Source: Sequoia sempervirens (Eukaryota > Streptophyta > Pinopsida > Cupressales > Cupressaceae). Taken from it: a stretch of DNA of 64,000 nt. The notes under the pieces are model-generated. The model saw nothing but the letters and a program-made list of their open reading frames with translations. It did not search any database and was not told the DNA's origin. How positions within the stretch are numbered: position 1 is the stretch's first letter; every line of letters begins with the position of its first letter. This document shows positions 30,975 to 42,214 of this stretch, piece by piece. The stretch lies in assembly GCA_007258455.2 (NCBI GenBank), contig VDFB02373365.1:221062552-221126551 (forward strand), in the 5' to 3' direction. The position numbers and the translations under genes were made by a program.

Positions 30975-32072
30975 TGTGTGTGTGAAATATGGGATCAAAT
31001 CTAAACTAAATTCAACAACACAATCAATAAAACATTAAATCAAAGAAGCTTAAAAGAAGATTAAACAAATTATCAAACTCTTATCGCAGCTTCTCCGAAG
31101 TCGTCTTATTGCTCTCTATCTCTAGCGTTTCGTCTTTGCTCAAGTTGCTCTCAGATTTGAAATGCCAAGCTCAACGAAGTAGGCTACTAAAGAATGAGAT
31201 TTAAAATGCATACTAATGCTAAATGCAAGATTATGCTACGATAAGAAATATTGCTAAAATGCTAAAATTTGCAAGAATGTAAGCATATTGTTGTATTCGT
31301 CCTGTGTTGTAACCAATGCTTGGATTTGCATGTGCATTTATAGAGTTTTTCGAAGATTGCGATTGGATGGTTTGGTCAACGGCTGTGATAATTCCTGACA
31401 GATCAAACAGTTGAAGATAGATGAGATTGAAGAGAAAATAGAAGAAAATGAATAAAGCCAGATTTTTCCATTTTAATGGAAGAGATAAGATGAGATGATT
31501 TAAAAATAATCTTTTTAGAAGAAAGATGAAAAGAGATAAGATGAGATAAATAATGAATTATCTAATTCAATTATTTATTTATGAGTGCATGTTGGTTTTT
31601 CTTAAATAGATAAATATTTAAGATTTTGAGGAAATTAGAAGATTTCATAATTAAATAGAATATCTAATTATGATTTGAAGAAAACATAAGATCTTTAATC
31701 AAATAAAATATTTAATTAAATTTGAAAGAATGAAATTAATTAAATAAAAGTATTTAATTAATTAGAGGAAATTTATAAAATAGAAAGAAAATAGATATTT
31801 AAATTTAATTAAAAAGATTTAATTAAATTCAAAAGAATGATAATTAACTTAAATAAATAAAATGTATTTATTTAATTTAATCAAGTAGAATGTGGAATAA
31901 TTAAATAAAATAGATTTATTTAATTATGGTGGGAGAATAAAATGAATGAATACTATAATTAAATTGATTAAATTTAATTATGTATAGAAGACCTTTAGAG
32001 GAAATAATTAAATAATAAATATTTAATTAAATGTCAGGAATAATTAAATATGACCAATTTTATACATATACA
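30975..32072 (-). repeat. Element A 5' LTR (right copy)
   Basis: Its 1,098 bp match 7011-8108. It contains AT-palindromes (31560-32045) and a TATA-like TCTATAAATG (31335-31344, minus strand). The terminal CA is followed by GTGTC and COG1 coding sequence. Confidence 0.92.
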
Positions 32073-33600
32073 GTGTCAATTTACTTGGGTTTAGTTTTAG
32101 ATTTATGATGACAAATGATGAAGATTGGTTTGGTCACCTTAACACTTATTTTGGAAGTGAGGTTAGTCAAATAAAAGATACCATAGATGAGGGGTCCAAG
32201 AATATTCTAGAAGACCTAAGTTTTCTTCATGCACATAAATCTCCTTCAAGGATATATGATTTAGCACCTTATTTGCAAGAGCAATGCTTCCATTTTATCT
32301 CAACATTGATTGTTGAGATTGAAGAACATCTTGCACATCTTTCAGAAGCTCTCTATCAAGAAATCAAAAATGAGGAGATGCCAAAAAAAATGAACAAGGA
32401 GACACTAGAACCAACAATTATAGTGGAAAGGGAACTTTTCTTAGGAAGGCTTTTAGTTGCTCTCAATTTTCATTCAACTTCCCTTCCACTAGTTCTTGGC
32501 TCGTCTCAGCTCTAGTTTGTCGAGAACAAAGCTTGAGTTCGAGGGAAAGGATCTTCGACTTTCAAATATTCTAGTATTGATTTTGATTACCTCTTCTAGA
32601 TAGTTCTAGAAGACAAATACTAATGACAGAGGTTGGTTTGAAGCCTAAATCATAGGATAAAAATAATAGCACCAAATTGAATAAACTGAGAAGAACTATA
32701 CACAATATTTGTATCGAAGCTCATAGCATGTGGATATTGTGGATAACTGAAGAGCTTTCAGGCATTCTCATAAGAGATCTAAGGGAGGATGATTCTTTAT
32801 CCATGACAACTCCTTTGAAGGCTTGTATTCTCATTTGCATTGCATATTTTGTTTGTTGTGGCTTATGGAGTTGGTTTCATTTCCATGATTCATCTAATCA
32901 CTAATCTCTTCTTGCAGTTTTCATGAGATTTCTTCTAGTTCTGATTTAAGTCATCTTGGTTTATATCTAGATATATATTAATAACCGAATGAGAATAAAG
33001 CATCTAGAGTAAAGAGCTACATTTGATTCTTTCAGTCACTTCAAACTCTTTATTGCCCAATAAATGGAAAAGACTAATATGTTCCCTTTCAACCCTTCCA
33101 ATCCATATTAATCACAGAGATGTAATATGTAAGTATGCAAAAAAGCATCAAAGGGGAGCCAAAAAGTTAAAGATTTCCATAGGGCCTATGAATTGGCTCT
33201 TGTTTTTATATGAAAATATTGTTGTTTGTTTTCTATTTATAATATCTATTAGCGTCATTTCAAAACTCCTATTTTTAGGAATTCAGTAAGAGTTCTCAAA
33301 CAAAGTAGGATGACATCTACTGTACAACTGAACATTTAAATGGAATTTGAAGCATGATTTTATTTAATTTTCAATTTTCTTCCTTAAGGTAGCCTCATAA
33401 AATGCCCTTTTCTGATTGTATATAAAATTGCCTATTGCTTCTTTTCTTTTACTGTTGCAAGTCACAATTTTAATGTTGTATGCTTTCTCTATCTCGTAGT
33501 TTTTTGTTCCATGATTTCAAGGCTTACCATTTATTAGTCTGTGATTTGTAGGGTTGGGAAGAAACTGAATTGAAACAAGAGCATGAGGGTGGAGGTCAAC
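32073..33600 (+). pseudogene. COG1: COG1 pseudogene, copy 1, 3' part
   Basis: The frame resumes exactly at the insertion: KSV from the left side continues as NLLGFSFRFMMTNDEDWFGH, then YFGSEVSQIKDTIDEGSKNI, DLAPYLQEQCF and VERELFLGRLLVAL. A TAG at 32513-32515 and a TGA near 32537 interrupt it. Further on, KLRRTIHNICIEAHSMWILW, ITEELSGILIRDL and a TTPLK end (32820) match the next part of plant COG1. A probable intron (32821-33551, GC donor, AG acceptor) leads to GWEETELKQEHEGGG (33552-33600). Retained intron structure means a DNA-level duplicate and not a processed copy. Confidence 0.75.
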
Positions 33601-34480
33601 TAGAGTTAAGGTTGGTAAATTCCTTGAAGCCATAGTTACATCTCTAGCAAGTTACAAAGATGTTGAAACCCATTTGCACAAATTAACTACTAGTGAGTGT
33701 TGGCTTATCAAGAGAGGGGACCTAAAAAGTGTCAATTTACCTGGGTTGAGTTTTAGATTTATGATGACAAATGATGAAGACTGGTTTGGTCGTATTAATG
33801 CTTATTTTGGAACTGAGGTTAGTCAGATAAAAGATACCATAGATGAGGGGTCCAAGAATATTCTGGAAGACTTCCTAAGTTTTCTTCATGCACATAAATA
33901 TCCTTCAAGGATACATGATTTAGCACCTTATTTACAATAGAAATTCTTCCATTTTATCTCAACATTGATTTTTGAGATTGAAGAACATCTTGCACATCTT
34001 TCAGAAGCTCTCTATCAAGAAATGAAAAATGAGGAGATGCTAGAAAAAATGAACAAGGAGACACTAGAACCAACAGTTATAGTGGAAAGGGCACTTTTCT
34101 TAAGAAGGCTTTTAGTTGCTCTTAGTTTTCATTCAACTTCCCTTCCACTAGTTCTTGGATTCTCTCAGCTCTAGTTTGTTGAGAACAAAGCTTCAGTTTG
34201 AGGGAAAGGATCTTCAACTTTCAGATATTCTGGTACTGATTTTGATTACCCTCTTCTACACAGTTCTAGAAGACAAATACTAATGAGAGGGGTTGGTTTG
34301 AAGCCTGAATCACATGATAAAAATAATAGCACCAAATTGAATAAACTGAGAAGAACTATGCACAATATTTGTATCAGAGCTCATAGCATGTGGATATTGT
34401 GGATAACTGAAGAGCTTTCAGGAATTCTCACAAGAGATCTAAGGGAGGATGATTCTTTATCCATGAAAACTCCTTTGAAT
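33601..34480 (+). pseudogene. COG1: COG1 pseudogene, copy 2 (partial tandem duplicate)
   Basis: The sequence from AGAGTTAAGGTTGGTAAAT onward repeats 6879-7010 plus 32078-32820 without the LTR insertion. It encodes CLEAIVTSLASYKDVETHLH (with KFLEAI at the first residues), CVNL-equivalent SVNLPGLSFRF, FGTEVSQIKDTIDEGSKNIL, a TAG after APYLQ (33938-33940), VERALFLRRLLVAL and LRRTMHNICIRAHSMWILW to TPLN at 34480. It preserves some codons that are stops in copy 1 and has stops where copy 1 is open, so both decayed after duplication. Confidence 0.75.
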
Positions 34481-34990
34481 GCTTGTATTCTCATTTGCAT
34501 TGCATATTTTGTTTGTTGTGGCTTATGGAGTTGGTTTCATTTCCATGATTCATCTAATCACTGATCTCTTCTTGTAGTTTTCATGAGATTTCTTCTAGTT
34601 CTGATTTAAGTCATCATGGTTTATATCTGGATATATTAATAACTGAATGAGAATAAATCATCTAGAGTAAAGAGCTACATTTGATTCTTTCAGTCACTTC
34701 AAACTCTTTATTTCCCAATAAATGGAAAATACTAACATGTGCCCTTTCAACCTTTCCAGTCCATATTAATGATGGAGATGTAATTTGTAAGTATGCAAAA
34801 AAGTATCAAAGGGAAGCCAAAAAGTTAGAGATTTTCATAGGGCCTATGAATCAACTCTTGTTGTTTTTATATGAAAATATTGTTGTTTGTTTTCTATTTA
34901 TAATATCTATTGGTGTCATTTGGGAACTCCTACTTTTGGGAATTCAGTAAGAGTTCTCAAATAAAGTAGGATGACATCTACTGTACAACT
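34481..34990 (+). repeat. Duplicated COG1 intron sequence
   Basis: It matches 32821-33330 closely (for example TTGTTTGTGGCTTATGGAG-like and CATCTACTGTACAACT words). The match ends near 34990, where copy 2 diverges before the GWEET exon, so copy 2 lacks that exon. Confidence 0.75.
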
Positions 34991-35550
34991 TAACTACTGT
35001 TCCATTGCATCGTAAATGTTAAACCCCTACCATCCCTGCACTCCTTTCATTGTACTCTACATTGTTGATAGAAGAGCCACTTTTCACTTTATTATTGTTC
35101 ATCCTTTTTCTTTATGTGCTACTCTGTTTTTAACACTCAACTTCAAAAGTGATTTGCATGCCCCCTCAGAAAGTGGAAGCTAATTTTAAGAGTTCAAATT
35201 CTGAAATTTGTATAGACAACTCAATCTACATGTCCCTTAATATCATTTTTATAGATAAAAGTAAGTTCTCCTGTGAACTGCACAATTTGATAGTCGAAAC
35301 TTTGAAAAGAAAAGATCACTGTTAACATCTCATAACAGAAAAGAAAAGAATAAATAGACCTCGATTCCAAGTTCTTTATATAAATCCTTAAATTATGCAA
35401 CACAAGATGGATTTGCTTTTCCATAATTAGCTTAAAAAAGAACATAATCATTGTTAGTCAACAAGCAGCTAGTAAAATTATAAAAAATAATGGATCATAT
35501 GGATCATATGGCCTGACCGCATGCAAATTTAAAAAGTAAAAGTAACTGAA
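34991..35550. other. No gene seen
   Basis: This AT-rich, stop-rich sequence follows the end of the COG1 duplicate. The only ORFs are short and unrecognisable. Confidence 0.4.
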
Positions 35551-35649
35551 ACCATGGAAAGTGACTTACCACAAGATTCTACACAAATAGTGTCTGATGC
35601 AGAAAAATGGGCAGAGGTTGCAATCCAAAATCAGGTGTTGTGCTTTACT

Positions 35650-36105
35650 TCTCCATTTTGGTGGGCTACCTTGAAAATAAGGTTTCGACTCACTACTCCA
35701 TTTTGGCAGGCTACATTGAAAATAAGGTCTTCACGAAGGTTTTAGAGTATGTTTATTAAAATGAAAATTATGCTTATAAAAAAAAATTGGTTCTTTTTCC
35801 TCTTAGATTATTTGGTTACTTATTCTTATATTTTGTTTTTTCTCTTCCTTTTGCTTATTTTTTTGTTTTTCAAGGTTTTTGGGTTTTATTTTTTTAGGTT
35901 CTCTTATGGTTTTCATTATTTTTTTTATAATTTGGTGGTTTTTTGTCAATTTAGAAGAATCTTTGGTGTTCATATGATGACACCACAAAAAATATTTATT
36001 AGTAATTTTATTTGTAATATTTTATTATTAATTATGGTGGGCTATGATTGAAAATAAGGTCTTGATGAAGGTTTTAGAGTATGTTTATTAAAATCAAAAT
36101 TATGG
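35650..36105. repeat. Three dispersed copies of a GGGCTAC-TTGAAAATAAGGT unit around a T-rich tract
   Basis: CTCCATTTTGG followed by GGGCTACCTTGAAAATAAGG occurs at about 35650 and 35697, and a partial copy lies at 36037. The stretch AAGGTTTTAGAGTATGTTTA with flanks recurs at 35736 and 36069. Between them lies a 250-bp T-rich segment (35770-36030) whose hydrophobic ORF reflects composition. Confidence 0.6.
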
Positions 36106-36140
36106 CCAAGATTTTAATAATGAGCACATTTATTTAGTTA

Positions 36141-36365
36141 TTTATTTAGTCATTTTTTTTAATAAGTAAAACACAAACGAGCTACATATATTGATATCGA
36201 GCAAAATTACATCTTGGTTAAGATTTTCATGTTTATGGGCCGAGCTAGCCAAAAGACTTCCATAGATACAAAAACAAGTTTTGCGCTAGCTTCCTATACT
36301 ACTAGTCATCCCACCTCCATTCACAAAATTCTACCAACCACCACAAAATTTATTTAGTCATTTTT
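36141..36365 (-). mobile_element. Short 5'-truncated LINE (or LINE-tailed SINE) with 17-bp target duplication
   Basis: TTTATTTAGTCATTTTT occurs at 36141-36157 and again at 36349-36365. The 190 bp between them, read on the minus strand, end in TTATTAAAAAAAA, a poly(A)-like tail directly at the duplication. This is the structure left by target-primed reverse transcription. No ORF survives. The tail length depends on how the T-run is split between tail and duplication. Confidence 0.65.
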
Positions 36366-36369
36366 ATTT

Positions 36370-37440
36370 GTTTGATATTAGTTATTTATTTAGTCATTTA
36401 GTTGTGATTTACCCGATGACCAAATTAGTCACTTATAAATGACCAAATTAGTCATTTATTTTCCAAATACTACTAGTGTTAGTCACGTAGTCATTTATTT
36501 TCCAAATTCTACTAGTGTATGAGGCATCCCACTATAAGATAATGAGTATATAATCCACTTAAATAACTCAAAGATCTAAAACCAATAAAACATGTAAACT
36601 CGCCATTACCTCAACAACCTATAAATCAAGATAACTAAGAAGATAACATGTAGACCAAAAGACTCAAACACCACATCAACCATATATTTGATTTTATAAA
36701 CAAGTCCACAATCAAGTGCCATAGTAAAGGAACCAAAAAATAGTCCAAGAGATAAGAAAAACCTACTCAAACAAAACAACACCACTAAAAAACCACATAC
36801 ATGATCATTTTGTGTCAATACACAAATGTACCTACATATCCATGACACCATAATCATCACCAACATTGTACCTAAACTCAACTCTCACTATACCAAGACT
36901 CTAGGTCTTCACACATGTCAATCCATGTCATCAAACTACAAGACAACATGTGTACCTGTCACCATCAAATCCAAAATTCTAAAAACACTAGTAAATCTAT
37001 ATTAGGAAGCAAAAAATCTGATAATCAATTGTATCATCATGTATATCTCAAGAAAACATGCACTCCCTCAAATTTTAACATCTTGATTCATTCACATGCT
37101 CACACAATCATACCCTAAAACACAGGAACCTATAAGTGATCAAACAAGTACCAAAATATATTCACTCATCTGAGTGAAAAACTATCAGAACCACTATGTG
37201 GCACACTTCAAATTATCTCTAACACCTATTCAAAATAAAAAATCCAATTATGTATGCAAACGTTATGACCAAAAATGTGTTCTAGAGAAATATTTGACTT
37301 CAAAGAACACAAATTTGATAAAATATATCAAATAAAAAAACTATACCTAAACCATTGCAAAGTTCTCAAAGAGACAAATTTCCTTGGACTATTGGAAGTT
37401 GAAAATCTGAAACTATGGGTGAAAGTTATGGCATTTAAAA
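36370..37440. other. No gene seen
   Basis: AT-rich, stop-rich sequence. TTAGTCATTTATT-type words repeat at 36370-36500. Nothing recognisable. Confidence 0.4.
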
Positions 37441-37620
37441 ATAAATGTCCAATTAGGCTTGTGGTGGTGGTTGGTAGGTGACCCACCAGTGGTAGCATTT
37501 GGGTGGCACTTTATTAGTGGCAGTTCTCAAGAAATACTCCACTAACTTGGTGGCACAAAGGTGGTGCCTAAGTAGTGCTTTGCTAGTGGTGGTGTGGAGG
37601 CAGGCTGAGTGACACAAATT
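37440..37620. repeat. GGTGGC-rich degenerate segment
   Basis: Several GGTGGCA/GTGGTGG words (TGGTGGTGGTTGGTAGGTG, GTGGCACTTTATTAGTGGC, TTGGTGGCACAAAGGTGGTG) lie in AT-rich surroundings. No ORF or known repeat family is recognised. Confidence 0.3.
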
Positions 37621-38477
37621 CAAAAAATTATCAAAATATTTTAATTTTTAATTTTAAAAAACTTCTATTGGTGGAAGGGGCTCGAGTGAGGTCCGAATAT
37701 TAAAGGGGCCTAATGGGATGCTAACCCAACATTTTTTCAGATGATGGATGATTGACCAACTTACATAGCTAGTAGTGTTAACAATATTGTCTAACCTATC
37801 ATGACCATTTGGAAAAGGCCATGGGGGGTCTGCGAACCCCCAAAAAAACTAATAATTGTAATTTTAATTTTTAAATTAAATTTTAATTCATTGTAGGTTG
37901 AATTATTATTATTATTTTCTAAAAATTTCATGTTCGTACGACCGAACTAGGATTGGGGGAAAAAATTGCATTTTTTTCTTGTAAAAAAAAGGTCAAATTT
38001 ATATCAATCTTCATCTCTCGAGCCTCTTGGATCCAATGAAAAGGTATATTTTGTCCTAAGAGGTCATTTGTGAAACTTCCCCTACAAAATCCTCATGGTG
38101 AACACCCAAAAAACCTTTTTTCCAAACTCAGATTAAAACCCCACATCTACAAAAAATAACCACAAATCTATAACCCCAAAACCCTAGATCTACAAAACAA
38201 CCTACAAATGTGTCTATACCTTGAAATGTCTAAAATATTTCGTACAATTTCATGGCTTCAAATTTACATCAAATCTACTCAAGAAAGGTTATACCAAAAC
38301 ATGGATTTCTAAAACATCGCAACCACGACCATGGCTCTAATACAAAATGTTAAGAGAATCCTACAAGATGATCAATCTATTTCCTACATAACTCCATGAG
38401 AGAAAAATATGCATACAAGCTTACATAATAACCATATGCAAATATCAAAGATATACCACGAGATAACACAAGATATT

Positions 38478-38870
38478 GTTGTAAAGACGGTTGTCATTGC
38501 ACCAAAAGATCGACTTGTTAATGCTCGATACAATTGCCAGAGTTAATGAATCCATGGTAGGCGGTTAAGCCATGCCATGAACTTGAGCATTGTGCTGCAA
38601 AACACAAGGAGACCAGGGGCACACACCTTGCAAAAATCCCCTCAGTGCAAGCAATTGGTTCGAACCTGTGACCCAGGCTTTAATGATACCAATTATTGGA
38701 AAGAAGGTTGCCATTGCACCAAAAGATCGACCTATTAATGCATGACACAACTGCTAGAGTTAATGAATCCATGAGAGGTGATTAAGCCATGTCATGAACC
38801 GAGTGTTCCATTGCACAACACAAGGAGACCAAGGGCACACACATTGCAATAAATATACCCTAGGAAAATC
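38478..38870 (-). repeat. SINE-like unit in tandem (about 220 bp spacing)
   Basis: CATTGCACCAAAAGATCGAC and the following 150 bp occur at about 38494 and 38712. Between the two, the minus strand carries TTGGTATCATTAAAG and, about 15 bp on, GGTTCGAACC, spaced like RNA polymerase III A and B boxes. This suggests a tRNA-derived SINE that was duplicated. No poly(A) tail or target duplication is evident, so the family call is tentative. Confidence 0.45.
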
Positions 38871-38879
38871 CTCATAGAG

Positions 38880-39895
38880 GGAAAAACCCAACCTCCAAAA
38901 GAATCCACACTCAATGTATTATTTAGTAATGAAACATTACGATACACTTACAAAGTCCACATGAATAACTTTAAAACATCAAACTCCTCCAACGCTCCTC
39001 CATGTGTCCAAGAATGTATCCACACATCTCATGCCATGTGTCACATATGCACTCCTCAGAAGAAGACTCAATACAATGATAGCTAAGCCAAAACCCCAAC
39101 TAGCCAACCTCAACCACTAAAAATGTGTTTTCTTTTATAGACTCAAGATCACACATATACAACCAAGTGGTAAGGTAAAACCATGCGACTCAAAACCATA
39201 AGTTCACAAAACCATTGACCCCACATTTACTTTTTAGTACTTAGTTACTCAACATTAAATATTTTACCAATGTACAATCCACACATAAAATATCTAACCC
39301 AATCCTATATACAACTCTACAAGTGGCCCCAAATAAATATTTATTGTGGCTAAACACATATCATAAGGATGCACCATAACAAATATTTATTTTACATAAT
39401 TAAATTATTCCAATGTTATGCAAGTTGTACAACACCTAATGTAACATGTATAGGGACTCCTTATTTAATTTAAATATTTTCTCTACATCTCTAAGAGTAA
39501 GAATGCCACTACCCCATCCATCTTGAGCTTAGAGGTAGTACTCGTGATGGCTATCACAAGGTGATCCTATAAGTCAATAAAAGAAAAAATAAGTGTCATA
39601 CAATGACCTTCCTCCATATTCACTCCAAGAAACTAGGTCACACTTACACTAAAAATATTCATGTGCTTAGTGACTAAACTACCATCCTCTATCTTGAGGG
39701 GGTATGTAATTTATTTTTAAAGAATTTTTTTACCAAGGATTTATTTTAATTTATTTCTCCCAACTTTTTCCAAAGAGCTTTGTGGTGGCTTCTTTATGCA
39801 CATTTTGTTGACACTAATTTTAAAGATTTAGGTTTTAGGGCTTATAGTAAGTGTGCTTTTATGTATTTTTGCTAAAACTCTAAACCTCTCTTGTA
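38880..39895. other. No gene seen
   Basis: AT-rich sequence without recognisable ORF, domain or repeat structure. Confidence 0.4.
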
Positions 39896-39898
39896 GCC

Positions 39899-41000
39899 TG
39901 TTGTGGCACCCCAAACTTCATATTCTCATAATTTTAAATTTTAATTAATATGCCCTAAATTAATTAAATTTGTATTTAATTAATTTCATCTTTTTCCTCC
40001 AAAAATTAATTAAATATTTATTTAATTAATTTCCCCTTTCTTCTAAAAATTTAATTAATTTAATTAGTTTAACCTTAGTCCTCATCCTTTAATTCCTCTA
40101 AACTTATTAATTAATTAATCCTCAATTAATTAATTAACTAACCATCCCTTAAACCTCTATTAGCATTCTCTTCTAATTTTATATTCTTCCACCTCTCAAA
40201 CTTGCCATCATTTGTCATGTGTCCTTCCCCTTCACATGTGCAATATTGCACATTCATCCAATAGTTCTCCACCTCATTTTCCCTAAACCCACTAAGGATA
40301 AATGTCACCTTTTAGTTAGAATTTTCATGGGTCCACCTCTCACTTTTCTAATTTTAAATACTCACCTCCCTAAAAATGGGAAGAAGTCCAAGATTGCCTC
40401 TTTTGAGAATCCTATCACAATCTCCCACAATCTCATCCAATCTAATATAATTTAGCCTCCATCTCCAATAAACCCCCATTGGAAACTTGTACATTCCCTC
40501 TTTCTTGAGAGAACCTTTTCAATTTGAACCCTTGATCTTTGGGAAAGATTTAAGCCATTCATCTCCTTCACCTTGAATCTATAAATAAGATCCCTCATCC
40601 TTCATTATCATCAATTCTTTTTTTACCAAACTTATGCTACCATTTTTCATCACAATATTCACAATCTCACCAAGGTTATGTTGGTTTATTGAGCAATCCA
40701 CATCCTAGTCTGGTATAGCCAAGAGAAAATCCATTGGGGTTTTGGGTGAACTGCATTGGAATCTCAATCCAAGGGACTATGGAGTATTGAGGTGCTAAGG
40801 TATTTTCTTATGCTTTCATTTAAGTTACTTATTTTTACCTCATTCTTTTTCTTTTCCTCGATTCTAATTGAGTAATGACTTGCTTAGCTTGTCATAGGCT
40901 CTTGAGTTTTTCCTTCAAAATATTTTGATGACCAACCCCTTGGTACTAGTTATCAGCTTAGTGTTTTTTATCACATGAATTAATAAATTAATTTAGTCAT
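39899..41000 (+). repeat. Probable LTR remnant or solo LTR, plus strand
   Basis: From TGTTGTGGCACCCC at 39901 the order is AT-palindromes of the AATTAATT/TTAATTAA kind (39930-40150), then a TATA-like CTATAAATAAGA (40579-40590). This is the same architecture as the LTRs of A, B and C but on the other strand. I could not find the 3' boundary or a target duplication, so the end given is approximate. Element D later inserted about 280 bp beyond it. Confidence 0.4.
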
Positions 41001-41272
41001 TCTTATGTTCTTGTAGAATTGGTCCCTACCATTTCATTAGCTATCATCCACATGTCATTTTTTCATTGCATCATGTTCAGTTAGTCCATCACAATTTTTA
41101 AATTTCTAAGCCTTGCAAAGTTGCAATCATGTGCTAACATGTGAAGTTCCTATTGTGTCACATAGCTTCTTTGCATCACATTTTTTTTAATATAGGTACC
41201 ACCCCAAGACTGTACTCATGTGCTATGCCGATGTGTGTCCTCCAAATGACGTAAGTAGGACCACTATCTGAG

Positions 41273-41277
41273 GTTGT
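41273..41277. repeat. Target site duplication of element D, left copy (GTTGT)
   Basis: GTTGT directly precedes the TG of the left LTR and directly follows the CA of the right LTR (62292-62296). Confidence 0.9.
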
Positions 41278-42188
41278 TGTTGGAAATTGGATTGCATCAA
41301 ATGGTTTTCATTAATGGCAACAAGCTGTCATTGATGTCAACACAGTACTGAATGAATGAGATAGTTACCAAAAGTTATTTTCTTTTGAAGATGATCATTA
41401 TATTTGGTCTGGTATGATTGGTCTGATGTGTTAATTATTAAGGTCCGGTTTTCTACTGTAAGATAAGCTATGATTATGATATTAAATGATCTTGGTCGAC
41501 TCAGTGTATACAATATATTATGAAGACTAGTTATGCTTTATGGATGTTATTCGACTTGGTATAATGCTTAAATCATATATGGTGTCGACCTAATTGATGA
41601 TCAAGATATGCTTGTATATATATAAGATGTTTTAAGGAATGAACATATGTGGTGTGGTATGAATGAATGAAAAGGAGCAACAAGGAGAAGTGTGTGTGTG
41701 TATGGAGGAGAAGAAAAGTGTGAGAACTTAAATTCTTTATCAGTACAGTTTTGTTGAGCGATTACTATGTGTGGTAGTACTTCATATTTCAAGCTTCAGT
41801 GGAACCAAACCCTGCACATTGAAGGTGTATTCTATCAATTCAATCTTTTGGTAGTGAGCCTTAAATTTTGTACTATGGTGATGAGCCATCTTTTGTATCT
41901 CTAGGTTGTAGCTCTATGGATAGTGAGCCTTATTTTAGGCAATGATCCTTTTTGTAATCGGTTTTGATATTCTCTATAGTGTGAGTTAATCCTCACCATG
42001 GTTTTTCCCTTATTGGGTTTTCCACGTAAATCTAGTGTCACTATGCTTATGTGTTAGATTTGAGTTACTGCATTGATGTTTTGATGATTAATCATTTAAG
42101 CAGTTTCATGTTTTAGTTCTAGTGATTGAATTAAAGGTTAAAATCTATGACAATTGATTCACCCCCCTCTTAGTTTTCCTACTCAACA
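41278..42188 (+). repeat. Element D 5' LTR
   Basis: The 911 bp match 61345-62291. A TATA-like TATATATATAAG lies at about 41615-41626. The segment around 41860-41970 contains repeated GTGAGCCTT words, which are expanded in the 3' copy. Confidence 0.9.
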
Positions 42189-42190
42189 AT

Positions 42191-42202
42191 TGGTATCAGA
42201 GC
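42191..42202 (+). promoter_or_regulatory. Primer-binding site of element D
   Basis: TGGTATCAGAGC lies two bases inside the LTR and is complementary to the 3' end of plant initiator methionine tRNA, the usual Copia primer. Confidence 0.93.
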
Positions 42203-42214
42203 ACAGTCCTTTGG

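Larger units (their letters stand above)
7011..32072 (-). mobile_element. Element A: Ty3/gypsy LTR retrotransposon, Tat type, minus strand
   Basis: The element is 25,062 bp as found, about 17.8 kb without the nested element B. Two 1,098-bp LTRs start TGTGTGTGTG and end in CA on the plus strand and are flanked by GTGTC. In element sense (minus strand) the order is LTR, primer-binding site, 21-bp repeat array and leader, gag, protease, G-patch-like segment, RT, RNase H, second RNase H, integrase, low-complexity spacer, antisense PMD ORF, 21-bp array, polypurine tract, LTR. The second RNase H and the antisense ORF are hallmarks of the Tat lineage. Stops in every coding segment make it defective. 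By eye the LTRs differ at about 30 positions (near 3%). Confidence 0.92.

Noticed and set aside
35749..36051. Phe/Leu-rich membrane-like ORF
   Set aside because: It lies in a T-rich tract; hydrophobicity follows from base composition and no conserved protein is seen.
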